Of a stretch of 64,000 nt of DNA, positions 36,353 to 47,625 are shown piece by piece. The stretch is from the NCBI GenBank assembly GCA_945643635.1, contig CALZFC010000042.1, forward strand, positions 67,501 to 131,500. The letters are read 5' to 3'. Source of the stretch: Allodiplogaster sudhausi (lineage: Eukaryota > Nematoda > Chromadorea > Rhabditida > Diplogasteridae). Within the stretch, counting starts at the first letter, position 1; every line of letters starts with the position of its first letter. The translations under genes were made by a program, and so were the position numbers. The notes beneath the pieces are model-generated. The model worked only from the letters and a program-made list of their open reading frames with translations, was not told the origin of the DNA and ran no database searches.

Positions 36353-37312
36353 TCGTTATCAGCTCGGCACGTGTTCCTTGTCCTACCGCCATAAAAGATG
36401 CCTTATAACTTATCAACAAGCATTCTCCATTAAACTGTCGCGAGGAATTACAGTGTCACTGCCGTTATCTAAACCTCCGACCTGCATTCTAAATCATTCT
36501 TTTTTGCGTCATTAGTGTCACCAAATGGTACATAGAAGGAAAAAAGGACAAAATATTTTGCATTCACAAATATATACCAGGATTATCTATTGTATATTAT
36601 ATGTATATGTAGTAAAACTTTTTTTTTTTTGTCAAAAAATAATGTCAAAGTCGCAGTCAAAGCCGCCGTCATATGACTTCACGACGATTCGAACTCCGAT
36701 GCATCTCTTTTGGAGCCAGGATGACTGGCTTTTGGAGCCAGGATGACTGGCCCAATATATCCATGACTATCTTCTGACTTCGTTGCATCCTGATTACCTC
36801 AAGGTGGGTTAGGGCAGTTCCTTCTGCATCTTTTTTCCCTCTACGTCTCTTATTTGGCAGCTCAAAATTATAATGCCTCTAAAGGTTATTTAATGGCTAT
36901 CACAAAGTATGCCTAAACTGATATGTATGCAAATAGTGTGGTAAGATCCCGCTCGTTTTATTGCCACCTTTCTCTTTTTAACTAAGGAGGTTTGTCTGGA
37001 CAGTAGATGCGTGAGCATCGTAAAGCCAATGGATTAAGTGATAACATGTCTTAATAACATTTCGGTTTGAAAATATTACAATTAACATTTAAAGATTAAT
37101 TATTAATGATAGTAACTTTGTCAGCAAGTGACGGTGCTGAAGGGGTACAACACCTCGATTTCATCTTCGGCTTGAACGCCGCTCGAGACATCTACCTCCC
37201 CATGATGGTGCGCATCCTCGAAGAGGAGGGTGGCAAGCTCAAGTGTGTCGACGTGCCCGAGTCGCCGCACCCGATACCGGCCGGACTTCTGGTGCCGGCT
37301 GTCAAAGCTTGA

Positions 37313-37811
37313 AAAGGGGAATATACCTCTTGTATTGATTATGAAGATTACGCCTCTCAAATATTCCATTTTTCTACTACCACGTTTACTTCAACCTTTT
37401 CTTTTAAACTACCTACTAACACTATTCTAGTCATACATAAGGATTGGAGCCCACAAAAATTTATCTGTTCTTTTAGAAGAAGTGAAGAAATGTGTCCATA
37501 TTAACAAAAGAAAGTGCATGAAAAAAGAACTGCGAATTAAACTTTAATTCTGCTACCGGTGCCGCATTTGCAAGCGCGCCCTTCAGCGAGTACAGAGACA
37601 CTGACGAGTAAAGAGTGCATCCAGTTATTCATCTTCATTTGTTTCAAATAACTTAACTGGCAATAAACAAAGTCTATCTTATGGTTAGAAGAAGCATGCT
37701 TTGGCATTGCTTTGTGACACACGAAATGAGCTCTCGCTAGCAAGGAAGCTATGAGATTGAACGATAGCATGGGAGAGAGATCGAGCTGAAAAGAGAGGGA
37801 CAAAGAGAATT

Positions 37812-37857
<46 letters not shown>

Positions 37858-38041
37858 GAGGGAACGGAAGTACACAAGTGGACAGAAGTCGCAGCTGGAG
37901 CGCTAAGACTGAACAGAGAGATGAGATCACTCAGCACATTTTAAAGGGACAAGTGTCTAGGCATTGGGGATTGGAGCTGGAGAGAGACTGCAAGTAAAGG
38001 GAAACGGTGAAAGAAAAAGAAAGATAGAAAACAGACAGCGC

Positions 38042-38086
<45 letters not shown>

Positions 38087-38453
38087 GTGAACCAGAAAGC
38101 TAGTTGGAAGATGGTGAGAGTGTGATAGAGACGAGAGGAATGAGATGTATGAGAATGGTTTGAGTCTGCTAGAAAAGTTGAGAACCCGGACAGCGAGAGC
38201 AACAGCAGTTGTGAATCGCTGTGACACTGGAGGGAGGGAGTTAACGCTTGGAATGAGGACTTTTTCAATTTGCCTGGTTTCAAGCGGCTAGTTCTCTTGA
38301 ATAATAGTGAAGAAAAAATCCAGCGTTTCACTAAACTGAAATTTTATGAGTTCTGCTGATTTTAGAAATATTAATCCGTTCTGCTAAAAAAAATTTACTT
38401 TAATTTCCTATTCTTTATCCTTTTTATGATCCGGCGACTGTCGACCATTGGCA
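37313..38453. other. Intergenic stretch with GA microsatellites
   Basis: GA tracts lie at about 37815-37853 and 38042-38083. No convincing exon is seen. A short GA-flanked open frame on the minus strand is repeat-driven. Confidence 0.5.
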
Positions 38454-39653
38454 ATGCAGCAGATTCCCGTAAATGACATCTTCGAAGATGACGACAGTCG
38501 AGGGCCGCAACGCTTCTTTCGCATGCACATTCAGGTTTTATTCCACAAATACTTGTTTATATTTTTAAGCGTTCTTTTTACAATGGCACCTTATGTACAG
38601 TACCGCCCAACATTTCTGGTACATATATTAATTATATTAATTATATTAATATAAATAATTTCAATTGATTTTTCAGCGCTCATGGCGCATTTCAACGTCG
38701 TCTTCTGTATAAACTAGACCAATTCGATGCAGATAAATACGTTGGTAACATTAGTTTCTCAATCGAAGTAGACGCTGACCAGAAAATTCATGTTTTAGCC
38801 CGAAATTATTTGAAATATGCAGCGCAATTGCGCTGCACTAGGTGCGCAATTGCGCTGCATCTTCAAATGGGTTTCGGACTAAAACATGAATTTTCTCGTC
38901 AGTGTCTACTTTTTTTGAGAAACTAATGTTTTCAACGTATTTATCTGCATCGAATTAGTCTAGTTTGTACAGAAAACTACGTTGAAATGCGCCATGAGCG
39001 CTGAAAAATCAATTGAAATTATTTATATTAATATAATTAATATAATTAATATATGTACCAGAAATGTTGGGCGGTACTGTATATCGTAAGTTTCTTTCTC
39101 ACAAGCCACAATCAACAAACTATAATATGCAATGTTCTTATTATGCTCTACTGACTTGATTCCCATTCATGAGGTATCGTTCCTAGATTCCGAGTAGGAA
39201 CACAATATTTTACTTGTAAAATCGCGGGAATTTAAAGTGGAATACTCTTCCTAGACGTGGTTCTACGTCGCGTGCTCAGCTGGCGTCGGCGTCTCTCTGC
39301 TCGGCATCACCTTCGGCATTCTCGCATCGATCTTCGTCGAGTGGCACGAGCGGACTCTTCTCTACAAGCAGCATCTCGCGGTGGGTGGCATGGTCTATTG
39401 GTATCATTGCAGTGATACATATCCATAGGAATCAGAGTTCGATTCCAATTAGGTACCTCAAAACGTATGTTCTGACATGTCCTACAGTATCCCTTGTCGT
39501 ACAGTATCTTCGCCGCGCGGATCCGTCCGAGTACTGGCTGTTCTATAAGATTTCCACCATTTCTTGGACCGTCGGCCATTTTGTGCACATAATCGTCATT
39601 GTTGTCTCGGTGGTTGGCAATCAGGTTCGAGAGAGAAAAGGAGAGAGAGGGAC

Positions 39654-39687
<34 letters not shown>

Positions 39688-40406
39688 GGAGAGAGAGAGA
39701 GGGAGAGAGAGAGCAAGAGAGAGGGAGAATGAATGGCATCATCCCTAACAATGAGCAAGTGAAGATTTCATGAGAAAACAAAAAGAAATGTTTATTTCAC
39801 AATGAAAAAGTTGTTGGTGCAGAAGACAAAGCCGCGCCTGATGCTGCCGCACCTCGCCTTCCTCACTCTGCAGACCAGCTTCTTCATCGCGGCTGTCGTC
39901 GCTCTCGTGAGTCTACTTCTTTTATTCTACATTATTATATTATTTACTTTACAAAGAAATATTATTCTATTTTGAATCAGTGACAAAGCATTTTCCTGTG
40001 TTTCTCTCTATCTAATAAAAAAAACACCCCATCCAGTTATAAGCAACGCAATATTTTAAAAAAGAATGAGTCAGTTAATTTTGTCAGTTCGTGCTGAGCT
40101 TCACTCGAACTCGCCATATCTTCTTCTCGATCATCTTCATGCTCTTCTTCGCTTTCGCTGCAGTGTCAGGAATTTTGTCTACTTATTTCTGAACCAATCA
40201 TAGTGGACTGATTTTATCACTGTTTAATTTTCTTAATTTTTTTTATCATATAAAAATTTAAAATAAATCCATTCCGTGTTTCCAGTGCTCAACTGGTGAT
40301 TGTCGTCAAAGCCTTCCGGCACATTGACGATAAAGCGCAGGCCCTGAGGGAAATTCTCGCCAACACGAAGAGTGTGCATTTCAAGGAGAATCGAGGCGTA
40401 CAGTGA
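38454..40406 (+). CDS. Four-TM membrane protein of unknown family
   Basis: Six exons, 38454-38534, 39255-39384, 39488-39624, 39823-39906, 40088-40164 and 40286-40406, keep phase to give 209 residues. The N-terminus MQQIPVNDIFEDDDSRGPQR is cytosolic-looking. Four hydrophobic segments follow: VACSAGVGVSLLGITFGILA, TVGHFVHIIVIVVSVVG, FLTLQTSFFIAAVVALFVLS and IFFSIIFMLFFAFAAV with AQLVIVV. The tail is charged (DKAQALREILANTKSVHFKE). I do not recognise the family; many nematode-specific four-TM proteins look like this. Intron 1 holds a foldback element and intron 2 (about 103 bases) consists largely of a tRNA-like sequence. The donor at 39384 is weak (GTGGCA), chosen because it preserves phase. 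Confidence 0.6.
38598..39079. mobile_element. 482-bp near-perfect palindromic MITE
   Basis: The whole element folds on itself: it begins CAGTACCGCCCAACATTTCT and ends with the inverted copy, with a TA on each side. The centre is the small palindrome around GCGCAATTGCGCTGCACTAG. The ends match those of the element at 28549-30001 (CAGTACCG[T/C]CCAACATT), so both belong to one Tc1/mariner-like family. It lies in intron 1 of the four-TM gene and carries no coding sequence. Confidence 0.8.
39388..39455 (+). repeat. tRNA-like module within a short intron
   Basis: A-box-like TGGTCTATTGG and B-box-like GAGTTCGATTCC occur at tRNA spacing. Stems are imperfect, so a functional tRNA is unlikely. It makes up most of intron 2 of the four-TM gene. 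Confidence 0.45.
39627..39728. repeat. GA microsatellite in an intron
   Basis: GA dinucleotide repeats start just after the donor of the exon ending at 39624. Confidence 0.85.
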
Positions 40407-40704
40407 GGGCATTCTTTAATTGGCAAAGAGCCACTTTTTCCACTAATACTTCATGAGAAATATCAATAAGTATCTACTGCATAATTCAATTGAGACTAGA
40501 ATTTATAGCAGCTTTCTGCTCTTTCCGTTCCGTTGCTAGAGAACTTTACCACGATTAACAGATATTTCCGACGAAAAAACGGGTCGAATATGGAATCTCG
40601 AGAATGTGCCAAAGCTTCTCTTTTTCTCTTTCATGTGAATCTCATGCATAAATCCGTATTCATTGAGCATGTATACCACAAGGAACAAAGGTTTTTTCTC
40701 GCTC

Positions 40705-40775
40705 TAGGGAGTGTTGCAAGAATAGAATCGAACCCTCATCTGCTCCATCGTATCATCGGAGCTTTGCTTCTACGC
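40705..40775 (-). repeat. Possible tRNA-like module after a receptor gene
   Basis: On the minus strand TTGGCGTAGAAGC (A-box-like) is followed by GAGGGTTCGATTC (B-box core). It sits just downstream of the stop codon of the receptor gene ending at 40786. The stems were not convincing. Confidence 0.3.
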
Positions 40776-40785
40776 CAAGCTGTCC

Positions 40786-43275
40786 TCACTTTATCGAGTC
40801 AGTGTACAGCTGTCGCAGCACATTACTCGCATCCTTGCTTCTGCCTGCCGGGCCCGCCCTCCATTGCTCGGCATATCGAGCAAAGTAGAGCGTCGTATCA
40901 TCGTGACTTCCGACCTCGTTTATCGTCCTGGTCAGATCGGCGCTCCAGCCAACGACCCGAAGGAGCCAAGAGACTGGTGGCAGACGGTAGAGCTGGGCGC
41001 GCCAGCCAGCCTCTCGCCATATACACAGCACGACGAAGACGATGAGAACACTGAAGGGAGAAAGTAAATAAATATTTCACGAGAACAAAAAAAAAAGAAT
41101 TACTGACAGAGACACCCAAACATCAAAGACGCCGATGGCAATGAAGCGGAAGTACACGTGGGAAGGCAGAAAGATGAAGAGGCCAAAGAAGAAGAACGAG
41201 ATCGAAGAAAGGGCGGCCACCGGGATCCAGAGAATGATGCAGATCTGAGGAAGAGCAATATACTCAATGGGTGAATGAGCTAATTGTAAGGAAAATATGT
41301 TTGATCATTACTTATTCATTTGAATGTAAAATGGTTATGGACAAAATCAACAAAAGCAAGTTTGAACTCTGCAAACGCGAAGATTCTCGCGTACGACGAA
41401 GCGGCGCGCAAGGGTGTACTCGTCCCGCGCGCTGCCAGGACCTTCGCGCAGAAGAACACGCAGAGTGCGCACGTTGCTCACGAAGACGGCCAGGAGAAGC
41501 TGGAATGGATCTCTGTGGTAGTTGGCTCTTTCTTATCCAAACATCTTATCTATCGCCCTATAGAAAAAGAGACAGAGCGAAAGAGAGAGGGGGAGGAGAG
41601 AAGTATGTATGTAGAGATAGAATACTTTATTACTGTATCTATGAATGTACATATGTATGTACTAATTTTATTTTCATCTGAACTGTCGAGAGATCTTACA
41701 TATTGTCCACTTGGATTTACAAATGTCAAACATCATCTTCTCGTACTTCTTTAACACACGTTTGCAGAACATTACAAGACAAAACGTAAGAAAGAGTAAA
41801 AGATTAAATTTCTGTTCACATTGTTACAATTATGTTCTTGGGATAACTTTACTTTTCTTTATTTCCGTGACTTTTGAACACATGCTTTTGAACCATGGGA
41901 GATTTCTAGGGAGAACAAATGAATGGATGTTTAACTGACCGAAGCGCCTACTGCATAGCTGCAGAAGAATACAATGTACTGAGTCGTTGTTGAAATATAG
42001 TCTGAAAAAGAGGATAAAAATGAATCACTATGTATCATAGTTAATTAGCTAATCATTGTTGACAAAAAATAAAAATGAGAAATAAGAATATCAAATAATT
42101 AAAGAAATAGAAAGAGGGAATCGTTTAATAATCCTACAAACCGAATGTCCAGGACGCTGCAATGGTGATAGAAACTGTCTCTGCGATGAAGAGCGGGAGA
42201 AGAATGACGAATACGGCGGCAATGCTCTCGCGCGCGTAGCCGGCCATCAGACGGTCACGGTCGCGCGCCACTGCGAATGTGCGGTCCACCACGAGGCATG
42301 GCAGCCTACAAACGAGTTAGCCGAGTGGCTAAAGTCGTCAAAACACGAGGCACAATAATAAGGGTTCGAATCCATTTGCTCCATAAGGAAAGAAGAAAAC
42401 GAAATTTAAAATCTTACATCAGGCAATAGTAGCCAAAATTGGTGTCTCGCGCGATGTTCGCCACTAGAAGCAGCGTGTCATTTTCTGCAAAGAGAGCGAG
42501 CATTTGACGCAGGTTTAGCTGGAGAAGAACTTTTATCAAGCTCCCGGTAACATGGTTTTCACAATCGAGACATATGCATGCATACATATATACACATGTC
42601 TTAATGAGATGACATGGGGTTGTAAACATCGTACAAATATCATCTGTTTCTGCACATAAAAAAGGCTCATACCGTAGAGAGGGCGATCCGTGAATTGGTA
42701 CACAAAGAGCACGATGCGCGCGATTATACAGAGTTCTGACTATAAATAAAAAATTTGTAACGATGATTTCTTCTTCCAAAGGAGCTTACTTTATTTTATT
42801 TTATATCGGAAATTTGTAATCGTCGCTCTTCTTTAATATCATATAGGCAGTGACGGGGAACAAGAAAAGGGCCAATTATTTAATTTAAATGAAGATGCGT
42901 ATATTTTTAACGTAAAAAAATTGCTGATGAACTGCAACTGATCACTTGTTTGCCCACCTGAACCAGCCACGTAATGAAGAAGACGCGAATGTTGAGATGG
43001 AGCAGTCGATGCCTCCAGATGGCCAAGGATAGCAGGGGCTGCGCGAGAAGATTGAGCACAGTGAACACGGCCTGCAGTAGAACCATTCAAACACCATTCC
43101 TTAACTTTAATTTAAGTTTTTATACTTTTCAAAAAGTCGATTTAGCAATATTTCCTTTTTTAATATTCAAGGATAGGGTTTAAAAGATGACCTCGGCTGC
43201 ATAGAAAGAGTAGAAGAGCGCGCGATGCGGCTCGATGAGGCTGCTGTTCAGAGAGACGAGAAAGTTCCGTGTCAT
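40786..43275 (-). CDS. Intact seven-TM chemoreceptor, Sra superfamily (Sre/Srab-like)
   Basis: Nine exons, 43275-43192, 43071-42958, 42739-42673, 42484-42418, 42305-42142, 42001-41940, 41499-41368, 41244-41108 and 41050-40786, keep phase throughout and give 363 residues, the usual length for this superfamily. The start is MTRNFLVSLNSSLIEPHRAL. TM1-2 include AVFTVLNLLAQPLLSLAIW and NIRVFFITWLVQ. The TM3 end reads LPCLVVDRTFAVARDRDR, the [ED]R-x-[FW]A signature. TM4 is AAVFVILLPLFIAETVSITI. The loop before TM6 has YTLARRFVVRENLRVC, the family R[YF]..xEN pattern. TM6 contains SSISFFFFGLFIFLP. The tail DTTLYFARYAEQWR is also typical. It acts at the sensory-neuron membrane in this family. Intron 4 contains a tRNA-like sequence in the opposite orientation. 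Sequence similarity to the receptor at 27528 is limited to signatures, so they are not recent duplicates. Confidence 0.8.
42312..42380 (+). repeat. tRNA-Leu/Ser-like module within a short intron
   Basis: A perfect A-box (TAGCCGAGTGG) and a perfect B-box (GGGTTCGAATCC) lie 34 bases apart, and an anticodon-like hairpin TCGT-CAAAAC-ACGA lies between. The acceptor stem does not pair and the D stem has a mismatch, so this is a tRNA relic or SINE head. It occupies intron 4 of the receptor gene in antisense. Confidence 0.5.
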
Positions 43276-44515
43276 GGCAGTGATGTCATTTTAGCGTTTT
43301 GAAAAAATATTTCCCGCTAATCTTTAATTAATAAAATGATGTACATGATATTAAAAAGTGATGTGAAAAAGTCAATCATATTCACAAGCAAACGAAATCG
43401 CACGCAAAGTATTGACATTGATGCTAGTCCGCTTTATTCGATTAATGAAATACTCCTCTGGCAATAAGTGTCCGGCGTGCGAAAGTGATGTTTAAAAAAT
43501 TATTATGCGGCGGAACATACATATAATGTATATGCCTATTTTGTGTTAAGCAGGAATTGCGCTTCACAAACAGGGGTTTGATTTGTCTCTATTCAAATAT
43601 AGGCAGCGGTGATAAAGACGTGGCTCCAACCCTCTCTGCAGGCAAAGAAGAATTCTGCGTTTAATGTTGCCTTCATCCATCATGAAACTATTCAAGGAGG
43701 CCCATTAATACCCTTAGAGCAGAGCCTGACGATAAAAAAAGTATACGTCATAATGAAATAAATTTATCTCGGCAATTCTGAAATATAGCGGCATAGCTTC
43801 TTCTACAAACACATACTTACTTCATTACTTCTGTTGTGAGAGAAATGTCAAAGATTAACTACAGTCACGGTAAAAAGAAACGTGGTAGTCCATTGATCGG
43901 AAATATTTCTCGCGCGTTCTTATTGTTAGTTCATTATCTTGGTTGATTAAAAGAAAGAGAGAAAAGACTAATGCTGAAAAGGCGAACACCGTAATCATGG
44001 GAAAAGGGTACCGAGAACCACCATCTTGCCATATCGCTTTTCACACAATCTTGTATGCCTAAACGGCATCTGGACATGCAATCAGTTACCAATGTAAGAA
44101 ATACGAGTACATGCGTACTTCCTGGATCTATTTAACGCGAAGGAGCTATGTATGCGTTTTTTCATACTTGGTCTCGTTCGTGCAAATATTTATGTACATA
44201 CATATAGTATGTATGTATCTAATGGCACATTTATCTCCAATCTGACAAAGCCTTGCTTAGGATAACTAAAGCCTTCTTAATTTCAGCGAGACAAACTATT
44301 TCCTCGAGCAAGCATTAAACATATATACATATTTATAACGTGAATGGAAATAGAAGTATGATTATTAATGATCCATGCTGACAATAAGAGGATTGCACTT
44401 TGCTTGCCTACGGTGTTGCCTATAGGAATACACCGGAAAGCGTTTGACACTGGCTTCATTTTTTCTCCGTTCACAATTACTTTCCTTTTCTGACTCTTTT
44501 CCCCCTTTCCCCCCT

Positions 44516-44565
<50 letters not shown>

Positions 44566-45625
44566 TTTTCTCAAGTTTTTTCCCTCCCTTGCAATTTTTT
44601 GATAATTCATTCTCACTCGTTCATAACATTTCTAAATAGGACATTTATTTAGAATTCTAAAAACAATAAAGAGAGGGAAGAAAAAGAGCGCAGAGATCAA
44701 TAAAACCAAATTCAGCTATGTGAACAATTGCGTTCATATTGACCTTTAAAACAATTTGTGTTTTCCCATGAAATATATACATTTGTATGAATGCCCACTC
44801 TCATGTCCATTCATGTAAACCTGTCAATTCATATAGAAAGAAGAAGGAAGGTGATTAGATAAAAATTTCCAAATTTTCAAATTTTTGCAATTCATTTTTT
44901 CATTGCCGCTGCTGGAAGATGGCTCGAGAAGATGAACGTGATTGTATGTACATACAAACAAGTGATGATGCATTCATTTGTCGAGCAAGGAGAATACGAG
45001 AAGAGAAAGGATAATAGAGAGGGAGAGAGAGCGAGAGATCGAAAGAGTGAGAGAGACAGAGAAGGACAGAGGGGGGGGACATAAAGAAATCTACAATCTC
45101 GCATCATTCCAAAGTATGTATGTACATATGCACGACAGACTTTGTAGTATGTTAGTCGTAATCGGCTGGAAAATTAGTTGCTCACAATGAAGTTGAATAG
45201 CGACTTTTGTATTTTCCTATTCACTCTTTACTTACAAGTCCAACGTCAGCGGGATAAATATATGTATGTAAGTACGTATGTACAAAATGCAGCCCCAAAT
45301 ATTCTTTTAAATACAAATTTTTAAGATTTGCTGACAAAGTTCAAGCGAAACAAAACAAAACAGATTCGTGGTATTTCGTGAATAGAAAAAAAAACCGTTT
45401 ACATGAATAGCTCATATTGTTTACGTGTTAGTTATAGGAACATTGAAAGAAAATGAAACGAAACAATTTTGATTTCCATTTCAACTTTACTGCTAACAGT
45501 AGGAAAGAAAAGTGTCATGAAAGCGAGAGGAACAAAGAGGGAATGATTGTGGGAGTCAGACACGAACAAACAAGCAAATGGTTGGAAAAGTAAGAAATGT
45601 CTCTTTTCACTTCCTCCTTACTCTC

Positions 45626-45658
<33 letters not shown>

Positions 45659-46485
45659 TTGCCTTCTTCTTTTCTTTTCTACTTGTCTCTTTTTCTATTA
45701 TCTCTCCAGGATCTCTCTTCACAACCTTATTTCGGTTGCAGCCACTTCACCATTCCTGGAAGACCATACATTATTAGCTCTCTCTACAATGTGACAACAG
45801 TGGCATCTTCGTGTCATTTTTCTTCAATCTTTTTTTTCTCTTTTCCTTCCTCTGTTCCCTCACTTCCTTCTCTCCATTTCATCTTCATCCCTCACATTCT
45901 CACGCACTTTCTCTATTTCTCTGGGACATGTTTTTTTCGCTTCAACCTTCAATCCCTTTCTCCTCTCCACTCCTAACATTGACCGAAGAGTCAGAACAGA
46001 CTTGCCGTAACAGTGGAGAGCAAAGACACTCAGGATCTCGGATTGCAGTGGATCTCCAAGAGCTGGGGGAAAACACATGAAATGAGAGATCGAACAAAAG
46101 ATACAAGTACGCCGAAGATTCATACATACATATCTAAACTATGGCAATTTAAATTCCGATAATTACTCTAGCAGCTTATACGAAGAAAAACAGCAAATAC
46201 ATTTCAATGAAGCTTTTGATTGGATAATTTCCTTTCAAAAGGAGAAGATTCTGTATTCTTCTCAAGATCAGAATGAGTTCAAGAGCACAGGACACAGTTT
46301 TTTTTAAAACTCTTCTTAATGAAAATTTATAATAGATAGAAATAAGCGAGTATTAAATCAAATCCAAGTGCATATAGCCGACAATTACTCGATAAAGACT
46401 GGCACGACTTCGAACATAGGGCATAAGGGTTGGCTTGGGGGCTCACTTGACATGGCTCTCTCTCTCTCTCTCTCTCTTTTTCTCG

Positions 46486-46517
<32 letters not shown>

Positions 46518-46886
46518 TTCTCTCTATCCCTTTTTCTCTCTCTCTCTCTTTCTCTCTCTCTATCCATCTCTTTCTCGTCATCTTTCTCACGCTCTTTGTG
46601 CAGAGGCACTTCTATATTTTGAAAAAAGGCGTCTTTTAAAAGAAGGTTTCCCCGGGCGGCGTCTAGGCTGTAGCCAACGATGAATTGTGGGAAAATGCGA
46701 CATGCGTACATCGTATTTATCGTGCACCTGCCGTACTCGTCGGCTGCTTCTCTCGTTCTCCTCTCTCTCAATGTTCTTTTCTTTTCCTTGGGATTCCCCT
46801 CTTTCCTTTACCTCCTCTCCCCTTCTCCATCTCTCTTGCCTTCTTTACTCATTCGATCTTTCTGCTCCTCTTTCTCTTCATCTCTC

Positions 46887-46925
<39 letters not shown>

Positions 46926-47625
46926 TCCTCATCTTCCCTCCTCTTCCAGTTCTCTGTTGTTCTGTTCCTCCACTCTCTTGCTCTCCGTGACTCTCCTCCT
47001 CTCTCAAATGGCTGAAATTGCAAGGATGGAATGCAACAAAGAGCTTCCGCTTTCCTTGCTTTATTCTCATCACTTAAATTGCTCTCTGCCACAAAAAGCA
47101 GAGAACGGCATCATTGGATTCTCGTCCCCACTAGTTGCACACTAAAAAAGAATAAAAAGGTTGAACAGAAATATTCTCTTAAAATTAGGTCTTCTTTTAA
47201 ATTGCACTCAAAGTGATTCAAAAAGCAATAGATTGAAGAGCTATCAATATAGGAATAATATTATGCGTACATATATTTATATTACAGACATATACATACA
47301 TACATATTAGCATTAATTAAAAGAACGTGTCGTTAAAAATCGTTTTAAAATACAATAAAGAATATTATTTTAACAGCCTGCTGGTTTTCTTTGCACCTCG
47401 TGGAATAAGATTGCAAGCATCGCACGAAATATGATTCGCACCGGGGCATAGTCAACAATAAAAATTATAGAATACGGGCAGAGAGAATTGGGCAGATTTA
47501 CTTTGTGTAGAATATTTAAATCTTAAAAGAAAATTAAAAGAAATCTTTGCTGCCCTCTTTCCCTTGCTCTTCATTCACTTTGCCGTCGTCTCTACTGCCT
47601 GGTCGGTCGACTCTGCACTCTCGCC
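43276..47625. other. Sparse stretch with CT/GA tracts and weak exon candidates
   Basis: No confident gene. CT tracts lie at about 44520-44572, 45621-45660, 46451-46570 and 46888-46922; GA-rich DNA at about 45000-45070. TATG/CATA microsatellites occur near 44190-44215 and 45110-45135. Two stretches look mildly coding on the minus strand: about 46610-46735 (SLDAARGNLLLKDAFFQNIE) and about 46385-46433 (EPPSQPLCPMFEVVPVFIE then stop). Together they could be the last exons of an unknown minus-strand gene. Confidence 0.4.

Larger units (their letters stand above)
33125..37312 (+). pseudogene. Lysosomal acid lipase-like gene with three frame lesions
   Basis: Eleven exon pieces are 33125-33223, 33587-33670, 33836-33931, 34007-34121, 34237-34333, 34381-34434, 34581-34667, 34867-35022, 35381-35524, 36651-36803 and 37125-37312, about 420 residues as in family members. 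The first exon gives a signal peptide (TQLFLVAFGLFFSLAAA). Family hallmarks follow: [36 protein letters not shown], the nucleophile elbow GHSQ/G split by an intron, HTPAGTSTQNIMHW and HLDFIFGLNAARD with the catalytic His. Breaks: near 33620 the frame shifts between HWGYPV and DHIGVLELHRIPYGK; at 36708-36751 a 22-bp tandem duplication is followed by TGA; near 37153 one base is missing just before HLDF. Such enzymes split lipid esters in lysosomes or gut granules. Here a full protein is unlikely unless the indels are assembly errors. Confidence 0.75.

Noticed and set aside
42312..42380. Functional tRNA-Leu or tRNA-Ser gene
   Set aside because: The A and B boxes are perfect, but the acceptor stem does not pair and the anticodon loop has the wrong size. 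It is kept only as a tRNA-like module.
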